From contig OZ220743.1 in NCBI GenBank assembly GCA_965116965.1, positions 806,001 through 870,000 on the forward strand: a stretch of 64,000 nt of DNA, written 5' to 3'. The notes below the pieces were generated by a model, which saw only the letters and a list, made by a program, of their open reading frames with translations, was not told the DNA's origin and ran no database searches. Within the stretch, counting starts at the first letter, position 1. Each line of letters opens with the position of its first letter. This stretch comes from Aldehydirespirator sp965116965 (lineage in GTDB: Bacteria > Actinomycetota > Acidimicrobiia > Acidimicrobiales > Aldehydirespiratoraceae). A program made the position numbers and the translations under genes. Shown here piece after piece: positions 54,913 to 63,582 of the stretch.

Positions 54913-55170
54913 TCAGCAGTCGGGGAGATCGTCGAGGTTGTTGCGCGGGGTGTGGTCTCGGTCCGTGCGCAAGTACTTTCCGTTTGGACCCTGCACGACA
55001 CGGATCTCGGTACGTCCGTCCGTCCACGGCACGTGGTAGGTGTGGGTCCTGGATTCGATGTGCCAGATCGCGGTCTCCTTGGAGACGGGCGACCAGCTTG
55101 CGTGCGGGTTGCACAGCCGGATGATGTCGCCGTCGACATCCTTGCCGGATTGGGCCACTGCTCTGTCCAT
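54913..55170 (-). CDS. DUF3892 domain protein
   Basis: This 85-residue protein has the pattern DGDIIRLCNPHASWSPVSK, then a WHIESRTHTYHVPW segment and an RTDRDHTPRNNLDDLPDC end. This matches my recollection of the DUF3892 family, small proteins found in mobile or accessory contexts. Function unknown. It lies between the IS1595 remnant and IS1380, and its ATG (55170) is seven bases from the IS1380 end. Confidence 0.65.
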   Translation of the reverse strand: MDRAVAQSGKDVDGDIIRLCNPHASWSPVSKETAIWHIESRTHTYHVPWTDGRTEIRVVQGPNGKYLRTDRDHTPRNNLDDLPDC

Positions 55171-55177
55171 CGGAACT

Positions 55178-56799
55178 CCTTAGCCTGGATCCACCGTTTT
55201 GGGTTTTGGTGGCGGGGGTGTGGTGTTGGTGGTGCGGGTTTGGTGTTGTGTGTGGCCGCGGTCGGGGGTTGGGGCGCGTCGGGGCGTGCCGGGTGGGGCC
55301 GGGGGGTGGGTGTCGGGTTGGTGGCGCTGGGCTGTTGTGGGGTGCGTCGGGCCCCTGGTGGGGCGGGTTCAGCCTGAGGGGCCCGGCAGTGCTCGCAGGG
55401 TTTTGAGGGTGGTGTGGAACTGGTCGGCCCATGGCCAGCGGGCCGCGAATCGCAGGGTGGGTCGGCCGGATCGGTTGGCGAGCACTGCGGGGAGGGCGAA
55501 CAGGCGGGTTCGTCGGGTGCGTGAGGTGGTGGGGGCGTGGTGGGCGAGCAGGCTGGTCCAGGTGCTGATGTTGTGGGCGAGCACGGCGCAGGCGAGCCAG
55601 GCGCAGTTGGCGCCGTAGTGCCCTGAGGGGACGTGTTCGAGCCCGGCGCCGTCTTTGAGGTCTCTGATGGCGAGCTCGATGGTGGCGTGTTGGCGGTGGA
55701 AGGCGTCCGCGGCGACGGTGTCGAGGTCGTCGCGGTCGGTGATGAAGGCGTGGTGGCGCCAGTCGGGCCACAGCCGGCGCTGGGCTTGGCCGCGCAGGCG
55801 GGTGCGGCGCACCACAAGGCGGACTTCGCGCTCGTCGCCGGCGGTGTAGGTGGTCTCTGCTACCTGGGCCTCTCCGCCGGCGGTGTAGGCGATGGCCTGC
55901 CAGTCGGACTCGGCGATGGCGGCGATAGCGGCTTTGACCTTGGGGATCTGGCGCACGGTGATCGACCATCTCACGTTGTGGGCGCCGAGGCAGTCGATGA
56001 GCTTCCAGGACCAGAACCCCGAGTCGGCGCGCACGGTCATCGCGCCGGCGGCGCCGGCGCGTCGGGCGACGGCGAGGACCTCCGACACGAAGCGCAGCAC
56101 GCCCCTCGCGGTATGCGCGGAACCCTTGCGCATCCTCGCGAACAGGACCTCACCGGTGCCCGCCCGGGTGGCCAGCAGCGGGTGATAGCCCAGCTCGCCG
56201 GTGTGGCCGTAGGCGGCGCCCTGCTTCTGTTTGCCGTGGACCTCACAGACCGTGGAGTCCAAGTCCACCACCAGCGGCCCCGACCCCGGACCCGCGCCCA
56301 GGCCCCAGGCCCGAGCCAGCACACGAGACGCCACCGCCTCAAGCTGGCGGACGTGGCCGAACGTGAAGGACCGCAAGAACGTGCCCACAGTCGACGGCGC
56401 CGCCACCCGAAACCCCAGCACCCGCTCGGTGGCCCCGGCGCGCAGCATGCCCACATGGTCGATGCAAGTCCCCCCGGCCAGCATCGCCGCCACCAGCGTC
56501 AACACCTTGCGGCCCGGGTTCGCCGAACCGGTCCCCACCCACCTCTCCACCAGCGCCCCGAGCCCCAGGCGCGCCATCAACGTCGCCGGTGCCAACAGCC
56601 CCGCACAAGCCACCATCCCCCCATGATCAAAGGTCACTTGCAACCGGTCGATACTGTGAGATGATCCACTCATAGAAAGTGCCTCCCGTCGTGGCGGGTC
56701 CGTTGACCTAGGACATCAACAGACTCCCACCTCAGGAGGCCTTTCTGGTGGACGCGGCCACCCCACAGACCTCACCGCACCGGTGGATCCAGGCTTAGG
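55178..56799. mobile_element. Complete IS1380-family insertion sequence
   Basis: About 1.62 kb with terminal inverted repeats: left CCTTAGCCTGGATCCACCG at 55178-55196, right end the complement of CCTAAGCCTGGATCCACCG finishing at 56799. Ends starting CCT fit IS1380 elements. The enclosed transposase is full length. No clear target duplication is visible in the flanks, which may reflect rearrangement. Confidence 0.8.
55369..56673 (-). CDS. IS1380-family transposase
   Basis: This 434-residue DDE transposase has PLVVDLDSTVCEVHGKQKQG with the first catalytic Asp near residue 137, MTVRADSGFWSWKLID with the second, and ATIELAIRDLKDGAGLEH with the Glu. The C-terminal PWADQFHTTLKTLRALPG is also typical. 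All segments are uninterrupted, so the element is probably still active or recently was. It is the only gene of the element. Confidence 0.9.
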   Translation of the reverse strand: MSGSSHSIDRLQVTFDHGGMVACAGLLAPATLMARLGLGALVERWVGTGSANPGRKVLTLVAAMLAGGTCIDHVGMLRAGATERVLGFRVAAPSTVGTFLRSFTFGHVRQLEAVASRVLARAWGLGAGPGSGPLVVDLDSTVCEVHGKQKQGAAYGHTGELGYHPLLATRAGTGEVLFARMRKGSAHTARGVLRFVSEVLAVARRAGAAGAMTVRADSGFWSWKLIDCLGAHNVRWSITVRQIPKVKAAIAAIAESDWQAIAYTAGGEAQVAETTYTAGDEREVRLVVRRTRLRGQAQRRLWPDWRHHAFITDRDDLDTVAADAFHRQHATIELAIRDLKDGAGLEHVPSGHYGANCAWLACAVLAHNISTWTSLLAHHAPTTSRTRRTRLFALPAVLANRSGRPTLRFAARWPWADQFHTTLKTLRALPGPSG

Positions 56800-56881
56800 T
56801 TCAGAATCAGGAACATGGTTGTTTGCGATAACGAACATAGCGCCCCGGACCACCAGCGTCAACTATCACGCGCAGAAATGT

Positions 56882-56910
56882 TTGACATCGCGAACAGCGG
56901 GGGCCATAAT
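56882..56910 (+). promoter_or_regulatory. Near-consensus promoter of the four-gene operon, predicted leaderless
   Basis: A perfect -35 TTGACA (56882-56887) and -10 CATAAT (56905-56910) are 17 bp apart. The ATG of the XRE gene is at 56916, about where transcription would begin, so the first gene should be translated from a leaderless mRNA. No ribosome site is visible before it. This is the strongest sigma-70-type promoter seen in the window. Confidence 0.7.
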
Positions 56911-56915
56911 GGCAC

Positions 56916-57308
56916 ATGGCCACGAACGACTCCATGGGAAGCCGGCTCCGCAATGCGCGTACTGCGCAGTCGCTCTCGCTCACGGAGGTCGCAACTCGCG
57001 CTGGGATCTCCAAGGCGTACCTATCCCAGCTTGAACATGGTGCCTCCACCACGCCGAGCCATGATGTGCTGCGTCGCTTGGCTACGGCGTTGGGCACCTC
57101 GATTGCTGGTCTGACGGGCACCTCTGAGACCTGGCAGCCAACCGAAGCTGACAAGTTGCCGGCGTCGCTTCGAGCCTTCGCCCGCAGCGCCGAGATCCCC
57201 GAGGCCGACGTCAAGATGCTGGCGGGGATTCACTACCGAGGAAAACAACCAGGAGAACCCGACGACTGGGCCCATATCTACGAAACGATCAAGCGCACAG
57301 TCCGCTAA
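56916..57308 (+). CDS. XRE-family transcriptional regulator
   Basis: This 130-residue protein has a Cro/C1-type helix-turn-helix at about 9-66 (LRNARTAQSLSLTEVATRAG, then ISKAYLSQLEHG). The C-terminal 60 residues are a helical extension ending AHIYETIKRTVR. It is the first gene of a four-gene operon and probably represses or activates its own promoter. The pairing with a downstream HExxH protein recalls ImmR/ImmA modules, where the protease inactivates the repressor; that link is inference. Confidence 0.85.
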   Translation: MATNDSMGSRLRNARTAQSLSLTEVATRAGISKAYLSQLEHGASTTPSHDVLRRLATALGTSIAGLTGTSETWQPTEADKLPASLRAFARSAEIPEADVKMLAGIHYRGKQPGEPDDWAHIYETIKRTVR

Positions 57309-57319
57309 CAGGGGGAGTA

Positions 57320-57805
57320 ATGACACTTCGTGAACACATTTCCGGCGTAGAGAGCGTCGCGAGTCTGACTGGGCTGGGGAGGCTGGCTGATCAAGCGGCT
57401 TTGGCAGCACATCGGGCTGAGACCGGCGCGCTCGCCGCGGACGATCGTGCGGCACTCACTGCCGCCCGCGCTCTGCTCGTTCAGTTACAGAGCTTCGCGG
57501 GGGTCACAGTGCCGAATCGCGCGGCCTTGCAGACGATGGGCCCGATCGCAGTTCTCGAAGAGACGTTCGGCGCTGTGTCGCGAACGAACGACCAGGACGA
57601 TGTCGGCGCGTTTGTTGAGAGGCTGATCGCGTCAATCGACTCGATCCTCGCCGGATCGGGGACCACCGACCAGATTCACAGCGTCGCCGCGTTCTTCGAC
57701 GGCCTCGGCGCGGCAACCCTCAATCGAACGGCGTCCATGGCACGGCGCGGTCCCGAGCGGAGACAAAGATGGATGAGCGAAGTCTTGGGCTCGTCCGGAG
57801 CCTGA
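57320..57805 (+). CDS. Unknown helical protein of the accessory operon
   Basis: This 161-residue, mainly helical, Ala-rich protein has no signal or membrane segment. GGGGGAG precedes ATG 57320, and the gene starts 11 bp after the XRE stop. Its 3' end overlaps the metallopeptidase gene by 37 bp, indicating coupled translation. No domain recognised. Codon usage is less GC-biased than in core genes of the window. Confidence 0.7.
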   Translation: MTLREHISGVESVASLTGLGRLADQAALAAHRAETGALAADDRAALTAARALLVQLQSFAGVTVPNRAALQTMGPIAVLEETFGAVSRTNDQDDVGAFVERLIASIDSILAGSGTTDQIHSVAAFFDGLGAATLNRTASMARRGPERRQRWMSEVLGSSGA

Positions 57806-59031
57806 TCGCTGGCCACATCGAGAGAGCGCGTCTAGGCCAGCCAGCGAGCCACTCCGGCCGCGGTGCCCGCCTCTTGGACTTGCATCGTCGCGTAGTCGAA
57901 CAGGCCGAAGAGACGGTTGCAGACGTCGACGCTCAACTTCAAGCCAGCGATGACGACAATACGCGGCACTACGCGGAGCGGACGCTGCATCGCACGCTGA
58001 CAGAGGTCGAGGCCATTCTGCCATTCCTACGTCCGCTGATGGAGAGCGTTCGTCGAACCGATGTACCGATCGGAATGCTGGTAGTGCTCGATTCGGCGAT
58101 CGAAGCGTTGTTACCCGCGGGCGCGGACCCTGTCGTTCATTTTGATGACGCCCACATGTACTCGACGCTCGACCTGTATCAGGCGCTTAACTGGCCACGG
58201 GAGAACGAACCAACACCTGTGGCGTTCTTCGTGCCTGTGTTGAGCCCGTTCAACGCTCTCATGACCCCGCTGCTTGTCCACGAGATCGGACATACTGCGA
58301 TCCTTCAAGCGAACCTGGGAAGTTCTACGATGAGTGTCGCGAGTGACCATCTGAACGCGTTACTTGCTAGTCACTTCGCCGATGCAGATCCCGCGACCCG
58401 CTTCAAGGTCCAGACCCATCTCGTGGGCTGGGTTGATGAGTTGCTCTGTGACAGTCTGGCGACAGCGATTTGTGGTCCCGCGTACCTTTTCGCTGCGGCC
58501 TCCTTCCTTCCGGCCACGGCGCGCGACGATCCGGCTAGCAGCCACCCATTTCCGAGCGACCGACTCCGGTTCTCGCTGGCGTCGTTGGAGTCCACCGGTT
58601 GGAGCGAATTCGTGTCGGCCACATGTCCCGAGACTGTCGGATGGCTCCGGCAGCGGGCGACTCCTCGCACACCGATCTCGGCGCAAGAGCGGTTCCTGCG
58701 TGAGGCATGCGAGGCACTAGCGCCGGCGATCGAGTCGACGGTGGCGAACCATGTCTCGGACGCGACGATTGACGCGGGTCGATACGCCGCGATTGTTCCG
58801 CAGGCCTTGGATCAACTGCGCATGCGCGTGCCAGCCAGCGAGATCGACCAGGAGCCGATCGGACCGTGGCAGATCCTCGTGCTTGGGTGGCAGCGGTCCT
58901 TCGAGCTGCACGGCGACTCACCGGCAACGCTGGCTCGAGCGCCAAACGACGCAGAGTTGAGCCGAGTTCTGCTACGAGCCATCGAGATGGCACAGATCCG
59001 TCGGCTCTGGAGCGAGCACGATGCTCTCTGA
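57769..59031 (+). CDS. Predicted zinc metallopeptidase with HEIGH motif
   Basis: This 420-residue protein has HEIGH at 171-175 within TPLLVHEIGHTAIL, and a likely third ligand Glu224 in WVDELLCDSLATAICGPAYL, the gluzincin arrangement. SHPFPSDRLRF (258-268) follows, a pattern I associate with this type of peptidase. The N-terminal 140 residues are helical. There is no signal peptide, so it acts in the cytoplasm. It overlaps both neighbours (37 bp and 11 bp). A role in switching the operon by cleaving the XRE regulator, or as an effector, is hypothesis. Confidence 0.65.
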   Translation: MDERSLGLVRSLIAGHIERARLGQPASHSGRGARLLDLHRRVVEQAEETVADVDAQLQASDDDNTRHYAERTLHRTLTEVEAILPFLRPLMESVRRTDVPIGMLVVLDSAIEALLPAGADPVVHFDDAHMYSTLDLYQALNWPRENEPTPVAFFVPVLSPFNALMTPLLVHEIGHTAILQANLGSSTMSVASDHLNALLASHFADADPATRFKVQTHLVGWVDELLCDSLATAICGPAYLFAAASFLPATARDDPASSHPFPSDRLRFSLASLESTGWSEFVSATCPETVGWLRQRATPRTPISAQERFLREACEALAPAIESTVANHVSDATIDAGRYAAIVPQALDQLRMRVPASEIDQEPIGPWQILVLGWQRSFELHGDSPATLARAPNDAELSRVLLRAIEMAQIRRLWSEHDAL

Positions 59032-59656
59032 CCTAGCCATTCGTGCCGTCCTCAATCATGACGATGCGGTCCAGCGGCTTGTCGTGTGTCCACTGCTCGA
59101 CGCCGAGCAGATCGGCTCGGCGTCGATCGATCTTCGTCTCGGCACAGAGTTCATGGAGGCGCAGAGGACGAAGCAAGGTGTTCTCGACCCGTTTGCTGTT
59201 CACAACGAGCACCGTTTCAACGTCGCGTTTGGCAACGAACTCATTATCCACCTGGGCCAGTTTCTGTTGGGGTCAACTCTCGAATACCTGCGAATACCGC
59301 GCAAGCTCGCAGGTCAAGTCCTGAACCGGTCTTCATGGGCTCGCTTCGGCCTACTTGTCGCTACCGCAGTGGCCGTGCATCCGGGGTTTACTGGTGCTTT
59401 GACGCTTGAGTTGGTCAACAGCGGAACCGTTCCTCTAAAGCTCGTCACCGGTACACGGATCTGCCAACTCGTCCTCTGGGAACTGGACCAGGAGACCTCA
59501 CAGCCATACCCCGAGTACGCCAAGTACGACCCATCTCTCGGCCCCCAGCCATCGAGGCTCAGCCGAGAGGCCAAGGAACAAGAACGGATCGCGGCTGTCG
59601 GAGATCGGCTCCGGGGTCTCCCGAAAGCAAGTGGGACCGATACTCAGTCAGGATGA
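59021..59656 (+). CDS. dCTP deaminase-like protein
   Basis: This 211-residue protein matches the Dcd/dUTPase fold. RSSWAR (103-108) supplies Ser104 and Arg108, and LTLELVNSG supplies the catalytic Glu130, equivalent to Ser111, Arg115 and Glu138 of E. coli Dcd. AKYDPSLGPQPSRL resembles the C-terminal nucleotide lid. Two deviations: the Asp of the usual DPG motif is His (VHPGF), and the loop before it is one residue shorter. It should deaminate dCTP or a related nucleotide. dCTP deaminases can act as anti-phage nucleotide depletors; the operon context makes that plausible here. The last gene of the operon. Confidence 0.78.
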   Translation: MLSDLAIRAVLNHDDAVQRLVVCPLLDAEQIGSASIDLRLGTEFMEAQRTKQGVLDPFAVHNEHRFNVAFGNELIIHLGQFLLGSTLEYLRIPRKLAGQVLNRSSWARFGLLVATAVAVHPGFTGALTLELVNSGTVPLKLVTGTRICQLVLWELDQETSQPYPEYAKYDPSLGPQPSRLSREAKEQERIAAVGDRLRGLPKASGTDTQSG

Positions 59657-59725
59657 AGGCGAGGGTCCCGTAAGAACGTCACCGTACCCCTACTCGCTGT
59701 CACGTGAGCTGGAGCCGGTACCCAC

Positions 59726-60625
59726 CTAACCCGTCACCCGTTGGTCCAGGCCCGGCATGTGCCGCCGGGCGTAGAGGACGCACTCCTGCGCCGTATCGGT
59801 CCGAGCACAACGCCGAACCGGGTCTTGTGCGCCTACGTGCACCTCGTCGAGGGCGTCGTTGCCCAACCGCACGACATGGAACGGGTCCGCGACCTGGCGG
59901 GCGTGGGGCACCGCGGCGTCGAACGCTGCCCGGTAGGGGCCTGAGAGGTCCAGCACGCCCCAGCGGACGCCGGCCAGCCAGCTCCGGGGCCGCTTGCGCA
60001 GCCACTGTACGGGCGCTTTGGCGGTTCTGCCTCGGACGATGTCGAGGAGCTGGCCCCGGCCGACGTCGACGATGCCGGTCGCCCAGGCCGTGGCCCGGAA
60101 CGGGCCCCGCCGCCACATCAGGTGCTCGTCGAGCCCGAGCGCGGCCACCTGCGAGATCCTCTCGGTGTCGGCGGCCAGCAGCGCCTCGCCCCAGCGCCGC
60201 ACCGACACGTTCACCCGATGCCAGCTGCAGCCCAGCTCCGAGGCGACCTCGCCCACCGGGCGGCCGCGGCCCGCCTGACGGGTCGCGCTGCGGCCCGCCC
60301 TCGTGGTCAGCTTCTCCCGCGGCGGCGCGATCTCAGGCGCCTGCTCCGTCACCGTGCCCGCCGAGCACTCCCGCCGGCCGCAGCGCCACCGCCGCTTGTG
60401 CCACACCAGACGGGCCGGGCGGCCGAACGCCGGCAGGTCCACCAACTCCACAGCCCGCTCGCCGTGGCACCACAACCGAACACCGCACGCCTCACAGCCC
60501 GGACGCGGCGACCGGCAGCGCACATGCACCCGCAGCGGCCCGCCGGCCTCGCCCTCCACGCCGAGCACCTCGACATCGCCCAGTCCCACCAACAACTCGC
60601 ACACGCGCGTAGGGTCAACCTCCAC
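59726..60625 (-). pseudogene. Broken ISL3-family transposase
   Basis: These 299 residues include the ISL3 zinc-ribbon region (CEACGVRLWCHG ... RRWRCGRREC), a helix-turn-helix (VGEVASELGCSWHRVNVSVRRW) and the start of the DDE domain (LGLDEHLMWRRG, VLDLSGPYRAAF, VADPFHVVRLGNDALDEV). After ALDEV the match is lost and the frame ends; full ISL3 transposases are over 100 residues longer. It is a truncated or frameshifted copy marking the right side of the accessory region. Confidence 0.8.
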
Positions 60626-60784
60626 AGGGATCCTCCAGATCTCGGCTGTTCGGAAGCGCCGATTCAGGGGGATCCCTCGCGTTCAGCCGCGGACCCTCAC
60701 CCTGCCCACTCCACCCTCAGACGCGAAGCGCCAGTTTCGCTTGCCCGGGTGCCGGTAGCGTTTGGGACGATGGAACCAACCTTG

Positions 60785-60822
60785 CAGTGATCGTCTTTGC
60801 TGGTCGTTACAGTGATCGTCTT
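60785..60822. repeat. 13-bp direct repeat upstream of the propeller lipoprotein gene
   Basis: CAGTGATCGTCTT occurs at 60785-60797 and 60810-60822, 25 bp apart. It could be a regulator site or a trace of an insertion; nothing else is recognised in the gap 60626-60897. Confidence 0.4.
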
Positions 60823-60897
60823 GGTGCTGCGGCTCGCATCGTGGCCGGGGGAGTCCCGCGACGAACCACAGCCGCCACATGTGGCGGGAGCGTGGTG

Positions 60898-63582
60898 ATG
60901 AGCTTCTCGACTAATGCTCGGCGACACCGGATGGTCGGCCGTTCCCTGGCGCCGCTGGTGCTGGTCGCTCTGGCAATGAGCGCCTGCGGCACAACCGCAC
61001 CGCCCGAGGCTTCCTCCGGCCCCACCACCACCGGTGCCGGCCCCACCACCACCGGTGCCGGCCCCACCACCACCGGTGCCGGCCCCACCACCACTACAGC
61101 CGGCCCCACCACCACCGGTGCCGGCCCCACCACCACTACAGCCGGCCCCACCACCACCGGTGCCGGCCCCACCACCACTACAGCCGGCCCCACCACCGGT
61201 ACCGGCGAGTCTTCTGGCACGACCACCGATGACTCCACTACGGGCCCAGGTACAGGTGCTTCTGCGGTCGCGGGCTCGCAGCTGCGTCAGTTGACGTTCA
61301 ATATGGTTGACGACTGGAACCACGGATTCTCGCCCGACGGCTCCCGCATCGCGTTCAGCAGCGACCGAGACGGCGACCGCGAGATCTTCGTGATGAACGT
61401 CGACGGCACCGGCGTCGTCCAGCTGACCCACAACTACACCGACGAATCGGGTGGGTCCTGGTCGCCGGACGGCTCCCGTATCGCGTTCAGCAGCGACCGA
61501 GACGGCGACTTCGAGATCTTCGTGATGAACGTCGACGGCACCGGCGTCGTCCAGTTGACCCGCGACGACGCCCTGGACCGGGACCCGCAGTGGTCGCCCG
61601 ACGGCTCCCGCATCTCGTTCACCAGCGACCGAGACGGCGACTTCGAGATCTTCGTGATGAACGCTGACGGCACCGACCCGCTGCAGCTCACCGACAACGA
61701 CCACAACGAATGGACCGCGTCCTGGTCGCCTGACGGCACCCGCATCGCCTTCGACAGCGACCGAGACGGCGACTTCGAGATCTTCGTGATGAACGTCGAC
61801 GGCACCGGCGTCATCCCGTTGACCGGCAACGACAAACCAGACTATGCGCCGCGATGGTCGCCTGACGGCACCCGGATCGTCTTTGGGAGCGACCCCGACC
61901 ATATCGGCGGCAGGGATGTCAGCTACCACGGCGCCCTCGAGGTGATGATCATGAACGCCGACGGCTCCGGATTGAGACCCCTGACCCGGCACACCGCCTA
62001 CGATTGGGGTGGCTCCTGGTCGCCTGACAGCACGCTGATCGCTTTCACCAGCGACCGCGACGGCGACCGGGAGATCTTCATCATCGGCGCCGACGGTTCC
62101 GACGACACCGGTTCCGGCGACACCGGAGGCGGGAATCCCGACCGGGAGCCCGACAGCACCGGCCAGGCGGAGGCCGGCGGCGGTGCCGGGGCGTCCTCAC
62201 CGGGAGCGACAGTCGACTTCTTGGGCTACTGGCCCGTCGACGAGACAGAGAGCTGCGGTTCGTGGTTCCGTTACCCGGCCCCCGGGGACTCGGTCTGGAT
62301 CGGCGCGGAGGGCTTCGCGCCGAACTCGGTCGTGGAGTTCTTGGGCGAGGCCTTGTCGCTGCAGCCGCCACAGGGCAAGCCTCTCGAAGCGCCGCAGCTG
62401 CCGGCCACCGAAGCCGACTTCGAGGGGGCCGTCCAGGTCTTGTGGACCATTCCCGCCGCACCTCCGGCCGACGAGGACAGCGCCCCGCGCGTTTACGCCT
62501 TCCAGGGGACCGGAGTCAACGACGCCGGCGGCACCCACACAGCGAGCATGCTGTCACCGGTGGTCGCCTACCCGGCCGCCGCACCCTGCGCCCAGGATGA
62601 CGAGGCCTCGACAACGTTCGGCGAGCCTGTCGAGATCGCGGTCCTCGACAACGACGTCGAGGCCACCGCCAACACCGAAACCCGCCTCGAGAGGACCGAG
62701 CGACCCCACGGGGGAACCTTCAGCGCCGACACGGCGACCGGCATCGTGACCTTCCAGCCGAAGCCCGGGTTCACCGGCACCGCCAGCGCCCACTACTTCG
62801 CATACGACAGCTGGAACATAAGGACCCGAGGACGCATCGAGGTCGAAGTGCGGATCGTGTGCTCGATCGACGGCTCGGCCGCCGGGGCGGTCATCGTGGG
62901 CACCGGCGGCGACGACGTGATCTGCGTTCCGGACCGCCGCGACGACGATGCCTACGACTTCTACAGTCCGGGCCGGGCCTTCGACTACGTGGTCGACGCC
63001 GGGGGCGGGGACGACATCGTGTTCGGCGGGGACGGATCCGACCTGATCTACGGCGGCGAGGGCGCCGACACCATCTACGGGCATGGCGGGCGAGACACCC
63101 TCGTCGGGGGCCCCGGCGCCGACACCATCCACGCCGACGAAGTCGAGGACCTCGTCTACAGCCTCGACTCCGAGGACACAATCACCGACGTGCTGGAATT
63201 CCAGATCGTCGACGCCCCGTTGACGGAGATCTACTGGCCGGCCCCGTTCACCAGGAATGACTGGGCGTCGGCGGCGGCGTCCGAGACGATCATCATCGAC
63301 GTGCTCGCCAACGACTACGACATCAACGGCGACATTGACGCGCCCTCGCTGAGGGTGCTGTGGCTGCCCCTCGGCACTGCGACCGCGGTCCGGGGTTCCG
63401 GCGGAGGTGTCGTGATCTCCTACACCGCACCGGACCGCGTGCCCGACGAGCCGCCCTACGAGGCGCCATGGATCCCCGCGCAGAGCGGCCTCGACAACTT
63501 CCAGTACGAGATATGCGACGCCCGCGGCGCATGCTCATACGGCGCTGTCTTCATCAGGATCAGCCGACCTCGAGGCAGCTAG
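60898..63582 (+). CDS. TolB-like beta-propeller lipoprotein with Ig-like and RTX repeats
   Basis: This 894-residue protein starts at ATG 60898 after GGGAG. The signal ends in lipobox LAMSAC near residue 24. A Gly/Pro/Thr linker of PTTTGAG-type repeats (about 30-100, 21-24-bp DNA repeats at 61018-61200) follows. Six PD40/TolB-type blades come next, each with SPDGSRIAF-SDRDGDxEIFVMN. Then a Ig/cadherin-like segment (VLDNDVEATANTETRLE) and calcium-binding RTX-type nonapeptides (GGDGSDLIYGGEGADTIYG) near 730-790. Probably surface-attached; ligand unknown. Confidence 0.75.
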   Translation: MSFSTNARRHRMVGRSLAPLVLVALAMSACGTTAPPEASSGPTTTGAGPTTTGAGPTTTGAGPTTTTAGPTTTGAGPTTTTAGPTTTGAGPTTTTAGPTTGTGESSGTTTDDSTTGPGTGASAVAGSQLRQLTFNMVDDWNHGFSPDGSRIAFSSDRDGDREIFVMNVDGTGVVQLTHNYTDESGGSWSPDGSRIAFSSDRDGDFEIFVMNVDGTGVVQLTRDDALDRDPQWSPDGSRISFTSDRDGDFEIFVMNADGTDPLQLTDNDHNEWTASWSPDGTRIAFDSDRDGDFEIFVMNVDGTGVIPLTGNDKPDYAPRWSPDGTRIVFGSDPDHIGGRDVSYHGALEVMIMNADGSGLRPLTRHTAYDWGGSWSPDSTLIAFTSDRDGDREIFIIGADGSDDTGSGDTGGGNPDREPDSTGQAEAGGGAGASSPGATVDFLGYWPVDETESCGSWFRYPAPGDSVWIGAEGFAPNSVVEFLGEALSLQPPQGKPLEAPQLPATEADFEGAVQVLWTIPAAPPADEDSAPRVYAFQGTGVNDAGGTHTASMLSPVVAYPAAAPCAQDDEASTTFGEPVEIAVLDNDVEATANTETRLERTERPHGGTFSADTATGIVTFQPKPGFTGTASAHYFAYDSWNIRTRGRIEVEVRIVCSIDGSAAGAVIVGTGGDDVICVPDRRDDDAYDFYSPGRAFDYVVDAGGGDDIVFGGDGSDLIYGGEGADTIYGHGGRDTLVGGPGADTIHADEVEDLVYSLDSEDTITDVLEFQIVDAPLTEIYWPAPFTRNDWASAAASETIIIDVLANDYDINGDIDAPSLRVLWLPLGTATAVRGSGGGVVISYTAPDRVPDEPPYEAPWIPAQSGLDNFQYEICDARGACSYGAVFIRISRPRGS

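Noticed and set aside
55178..56799. 4-bp target duplication of the IS1380 element
   Set aside because: The flanking bases (AACT and TTCA) do not match, so no duplication is claimed.
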